Shown here: positions 6,079-8,806 of the stretch, piece after piece
Numbering within the stretch: the stretch's first letter is position 1
Layout of the letters: every line of letters starts with the position of its first letter
Assembly: GCA_947653315.1 (NCBI GenBank)
Contig: CANTGP010000103.1
Location: forward strand, 1-8,806
Length of the DNA stretch: 8,806 nt
DNA from: an uncultured Lachnospiraceae bacterium
GTDB taxonomy: Bacteria; Bacillota; Clostridia; Lachnospirales; Lachnospiraceae
Direction: 5' to 3'
Notes under the pieces: model-generated
The model's database searches: none
Seen by the model: only the letters and a program-made list of their open reading frames with translations
Told to the model about the DNA's origin: nothing
Position numbers and translations under genes: made by a program

Positions 6079-7041
6079 CTATACAATGCCCCGGCCGCGG
6101 GTCTTCTTGCTTGCCCAGTTACATACCAGGACCAAAACGCCGCCGACCAAAGAACGGAACAGCCCCACCGCCGTGGAATAACCGTAATTCGGCAGAGCGA
6201 TGGCAAAGGTCTGCCGGTACACATATGTGGAAATAACATCGGATACATCGTACACGGCATTGTTGTATAGGACAAAAACCGGCTCAAACATATTCATTAC
6301 TTTCGCCAAATTCAGGATTAACACCGTAATAATCGTATTGCTCAGCGCCGGAAACGTAACAAACCGGATTTTCTGCATCCTCGTGGCACCGTCGATATCC
6401 GCCGCCTCGTACAATTCGGGATTGATGCCGGAAAGCGTTGCCAGGAAGATGATGGTTCCCCAGCCGGTCTCCTTCCATATATTAATGGTATAGAAAATCG
6501 GCCGCCACCACTTGGAATCCGCCAGGAAATAAATTCCCGACTGGTCCTGCGCAATATAACCCAAATCCCTCAGCCAGCCGTTAATCATACCCGTACTGGA
6601 CGGGGACAGCAGCAGGCTGAAAATGGAAGCCACTACCGCCCATGACATAAAGTGGGGCAGGTAAATCACCGTCTGCAATGTCTTCTTAGCCAATAGATTC
6701 CCCATTTCGTTCAGGAATACCGACACGACCACCGATGCAAACGTGGTAATCAGCAGCCGGACAATGCTCAATTCCAGGGTGTTCTTAAACGCCGTCCAAA
6801 AAGCCGTTGTGGAAAACATTTTCGTAAAATGCCCCAGCCCGATCCAAGTCGGCTGGCCTACCGGTTTGTAGTCATAAAACGCATACCGGATTCCCAGCAT
6901 CGGCCAGTAATTCATGATAATGACAAATATAAAAACCGGCAGAAACATCAGATAATATCCGCGGCAGTTCCAAATGCGCATACCAAGCGGTTTTTCACGC
7001 ACCGTTACGCCCGTGGACGTTACTGCTTGTTTTTTTTTCAT
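6079..7041 (-). CDS. carbohydrate ABC transporter permease, LplB/CUT1 type
   Basis: First inner-membrane subunit of the importer, 320 aa from the ATG at 7041. The frame stays open to an ATG at 7131, but that start would overlap the binding-protein gene, lacks a ribosome binding site and adds a non-conserved Gly/Ala-rich stretch; GGGAGGGAG precedes the ATG at 7041. After a basic N-terminus, about six membrane helices follow, beginning at YYLMFLPVFIFVIIMNYWPM. Early family features are YAFYDYKP and the WIGLGHFTKMF block. The EAA loop is at about 212 (EAADIDGATRMQKIRFVTFP). The tail FRSLVGGVLVLVCNWASKK is typical of LplB/YteP permeases. It lies 79 nt after the binding-protein gene, with two hairpins in that gap, and 11 nt before the second permease. 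Confidence 0.93.
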   Translation of the reverse strand: MKKKQAVTSTGVTVREKPLGMRIWNCRGYYLMFLPVFIFVIIMNYWPMLGIRYAFYDYKPVGQPTWIGLGHFTKMFSTTAFWTAFKNTLELSIVRLLITTFASVVVSVFLNEMGNLLAKKTLQTVIYLPHFMSWAVVASIFSLLLSPSSTGMINGWLRDLGYIAQDQSGIYFLADSKWWRPIFYTINIWKETGWGTIIFLATLSGINPELYEAADIDGATRMQKIRFVTFPALSNTIITVLILNLAKVMNMFEPVFVLYNNAVYDVSDVISTYVYRQTFAIALPNYGYSTAVGLFRSLVGGVLVLVCNWASKKTRGRGIV

Positions 7042-7061
7042 ACCGCTCCCTCCCTCTTTTC

Positions 7062-7107
7062 CCTGGGCAACAGCCCAAGCGTACGGGACGGCAGGCAGTC
7101 TGCCTGC
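7062..7107 (-). promoter_or_regulatory. two intercistronic hairpins between binding-protein and permease genes
   Basis: On the transcribed (minus) strand the first hairpin has 7-bp perfect arms GCAGGCA/TGCCTGC with loop GAC (7107-7091). The second has 7-bp arms CTTGGGC/GCCCAGG, including one G-U pair, with loop TGTT (7079-7062). Neither is followed by a T-run. In binding-protein operons such structures commonly protect the upstream message from 3' decay or attenuate read-through, giving more binding protein than permease. That role is inferred here. Confidence 0.55.
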
Positions 7108-7120
7108 GCGCCCGCCCGCT

Positions 7121-8785
7121 TTACTGTGCATTCAGTTCGCTTAAACACTGGTCGATGATACTTCCGACGGTGGACACATAAGTCTGCATCGCCGCATCCA
7201 CATCGCCGCCGTTAATCACCACTTCCGTAACGGCCGCCAGTTTCGCATCGTAAATCGTACCTGCCTCGTTGGTATAAGTCTCACTGATGGGAGCCATGGG
7301 AGCATCCTTGCTGTTCTCCGAAAAGAACTTGCTGCCCGCCAACAAAAGATCGCTGGGATCCCCGTAGCCATTGGTCAATTCACAGACTACCAGGTTCGGG
7401 TCAAAGAGATTCTTTGCCCACAGGGCGTTGGGATTCGTGAGCGAAAGTTTCAAATGGAATTCCCCTTCTTCGTAACTGTATTCTTTCCTCTTTTCAGGGT
7501 CGTCCGGGTTTGTCACAAATTCTTCCGCATGTACCGACCAGTGGACATCCTCCGCACCATAGGTCCAAAGCGTCTGCACCACGTCGCCGTCCATCATGGT
7601 TTCAAAAAACTTGTCAAAAATCGCCTGTTCACGGGCATTATCCCCGTCCCCGTCGTCAATGATAACCCATACGGGCGCTTCCCGGTTAATGTACGCCCCC
7701 ACTTCTTCAATGGGCGGAAGCATCACCAATTCCGGGTCCAAATCATTTTTCACAAAGTAATCGGTCAAGGTCTGGTACCAGCGTCCCGCCCAATAGGTAT
7801 ATGCGCCGGAAGAACCTGTCTGGTCATTGGAAAACCATTTCTCACGGGCTATTTTCGTGGATGCCGTCAGCGTTTCCGGGTCGATGACGCCTTCCTTATA
7901 TGCCTGCTGCAGCCTAAGCAGCGCCGCCTTGCTGGCATCACTTTGGAACCCGTCGGTCCATACGCCGTCATCCCCCTGGATAAATCCGGGATATGCATCC
8001 TGCCAAAATTCGGGAAGATAGTTGATATAAGGCGCTTCGTTCCCGATAAAACCTGCCGCTACCACCCCGTATGTATCGCCGTTTACGCCGTTCCCGTCCG
8101 GGTCCTCATCATGGAAGCGCTTTAACATGGTATAATAGTCGTCATAGGTTTTAATATCTTCCACCTTAATGCCCAAAGCATCCATCCATGCCTTTTTCAC
8201 GTAAGTCACACATCCGTTCCCGTAGGTAGGGGAAAAACCGTAAAGCCTGCCGTTTCCTTTTTGCCTCACCGCTTCGTTAATACCCGGCAGAAGCATCCTG
8301 GACTGGAAATCCGCATTGTCATAAGCATCGGTCATGTCCCAAAGCATTCCCGTCGGTAGATACTGCGCATACATATCCGCAGGCATAATCATGACGTCCG
8401 GGTAATCCCCGCTGGCAAACAGCCTTCCTACCGCATCCGTATAACCGGAATGGTCAAGCTGCTGGATTTCGAGATCCACGCCCACCGCTTCTTCCCACTG
8501 TTTTTCAAATTCCGCCTGTCCGCTGTCCAAGGTTGCCGACAGGTTGCCGTCCACTACCATGGTAATCTTATCAAGTTGGTAGCCGTCCCCTTCGGATGCC
8601 GCAGGAGCTTCCGCTGCCGAATCCCCTGCGGGCGCCGTTTCGCTCTCCGCCGTCGTTTCCGTCTGTGTTTCTGTTCCGTTGCCGCTGCCCTCTGCCGCAG
8701 GCGCAGTATTGTCCCCGCCCCCGCAGGCTGCCAATGACATTACCATGGCGGCAGTCAGAAGCATGGATACTGATTTCTTTTTCAT
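7121..8785 (-). CDS. sugar ABC transporter substrate-binding lipoprotein, LplA type
   Basis: Extracellular solute-binding protein that captures a carbohydrate and delivers it to the two permeases, 554 aa, normal for the large LplA-type binding proteins. It has a lipoprotein signal peptide: MKKKSVS, hydrophobic stretch 8-17, lipobox LAAC with the lipidated Cys at 21. Residues 22-68 form a low-complexity Gly/Thr/Glu/Ala tether to the cell surface. The mature domain starts with DKITMVVDGN. GDYPDVMIM (126-134) is the typical binding-protein motif. DEDPDGNGVNGDTYG (226-240) is an acidic loop like the calcium-binding-type loops of this branch. Aromatic-rich segments such as YTYWAGRWYQ could line the sugar site. 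The start follows AGGAGG with a 10-nt gap. It is the first of the three visible operon genes; the promoter and any regulator lie beyond the right edge. The sugar is unknown. Confidence 0.93.
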   Translation of the reverse strand: MKKKSVSMLLTAAMVMSLAACGGGDNTAPAAEGSGNGTETQTETTAESETAPAGDSAAEAPAASEGDGYQLDKITMVVDGNLSATLDSGQAEFEKQWEEAVGVDLEIQQLDHSGYTDAVGRLFASGDYPDVMIMPADMYAQYLPTGMLWDMTDAYDNADFQSRMLLPGINEAVRQKGNGRLYGFSPTYGNGCVTYVKKAWMDALGIKVEDIKTYDDYYTMLKRFHDEDPDGNGVNGDTYGVVAAGFIGNEAPYINYLPEFWQDAYPGFIQGDDGVWTDGFQSDASKAALLRLQQAYKEGVIDPETLTASTKIAREKWFSNDQTGSSGAYTYWAGRWYQTLTDYFVKNDLDPELVMLPPIEEVGAYINREAPVWVIIDDGDGDNAREQAIFDKFFETMMDGDVVQTLWTYGAEDVHWSVHAEEFVTNPDDPEKRKEYSYEEGEFHLKLSLTNPNALWAKNLFDPNLVVCELTNGYGDPSDLLLAGSKFFSENSKDAPMAPISETYTNEAGTIYDAKLAAVTEVVINGGDVDAAMQTYVSTVGSIIDQCLSELNAQ

Positions 8786-8792
8786 AACTGAT

Positions 8793-8801
8793 AGACCTCC
8801 T
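8793..8801 (-). promoter_or_regulatory. ribosome binding site of the binding-protein gene
   Basis: On the minus strand AAAGGAGGT lies 10 nt before the ATG at 8785, a strong Shine-Dalgarno match that supports this start. The promoter is not within the window. Confidence 0.75.
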
Positions 8802-8806
8802 TTTTT

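Noticed and set aside
7042..7131. 30-residue N-terminal extension of the first permease
   Set aside because: It would overlap the binding-protein stop, has no Shine-Dalgarno, and covers the hairpins. The ATG at 7041 has a strong ribosome binding site and a normal family N-terminus.
7454..8125. 223-codon plus-strand open frame
   Set aside because: It is entirely antisense to the binding-protein gene. The length comes from that gene's codon bias, and the translation has no domain-like features.

Overview
The window reads as chromosomal DNA of an anaerobic gut-type Clostridia bacterium, most likely Lachnospiraceae. The evidence is strong AGGAGG-type ribosome binding sites, an Lpl-type sugar ABC transporter operon, a 7TM hybrid histidine kinase of a type common in that family, and a protein I recognise as DUF6033-like. 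I cannot name a species from the sequence alone.

Layout. (1) Positions 1-1400, minus strand: a two-gene toxin-antitoxin module. An MqsR-like toxin (889-1293) is followed after 24 nt by an antitoxin with a zinc-finger/HTH N-terminus and a Panacea (SocA/DUF4065) C-terminus, cut by the left edge of the window. It has its own near-perfect sigma-A promoter (TTGACA-17-TATAAT), with a perfect 7-bp inverted repeat spanning the -10 box that looks like an autoregulatory operator. This stretch is visibly more AT-rich than the rest, consistent with an acquired module. (2) Positions 1402-3984, minus strand: a large membrane hybrid histidine kinase (7TM, PAS-like, HisKA, HATPase, degenerate receiver, intact receiver) with no partner regulator in view. 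(3) Positions 4042-4215: a divergent intergenic region with a candidate promoter in each direction; the plus-strand one resembles a sigma-28 (SigD/FliA) site. (4) Positions 4216-4902, plus strand: a soluble DUF6033-like protein of unknown function. (5) Positions 4903-5224: a 322-bp non-coding convergent region dense in stem-loops and bounded by two inverted copies of a roughly 35-bp hairpin repeat. (6) Positions 5225-8785, minus strand: a sugar ABC importer operon in the order lipoprotein binding protein, LplB-type permease, LplC-type permease, without an ATPase. Two hairpins lie between the binding protein and the first permease.

How the genes work together. The transporter operon is a self-contained importer that must borrow an ATPase (MsmK/UgpC type) encoded elsewhere. 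The toxin and antitoxin form a self-regulated pair. The kinase and the DUF6033-like gene share only a divergent control region. The parts least explained by known families are the structured convergent region, the DUF6033-like gene with its possible sigma-28 promoter, and the operator architecture of the toxin-antitoxin module.
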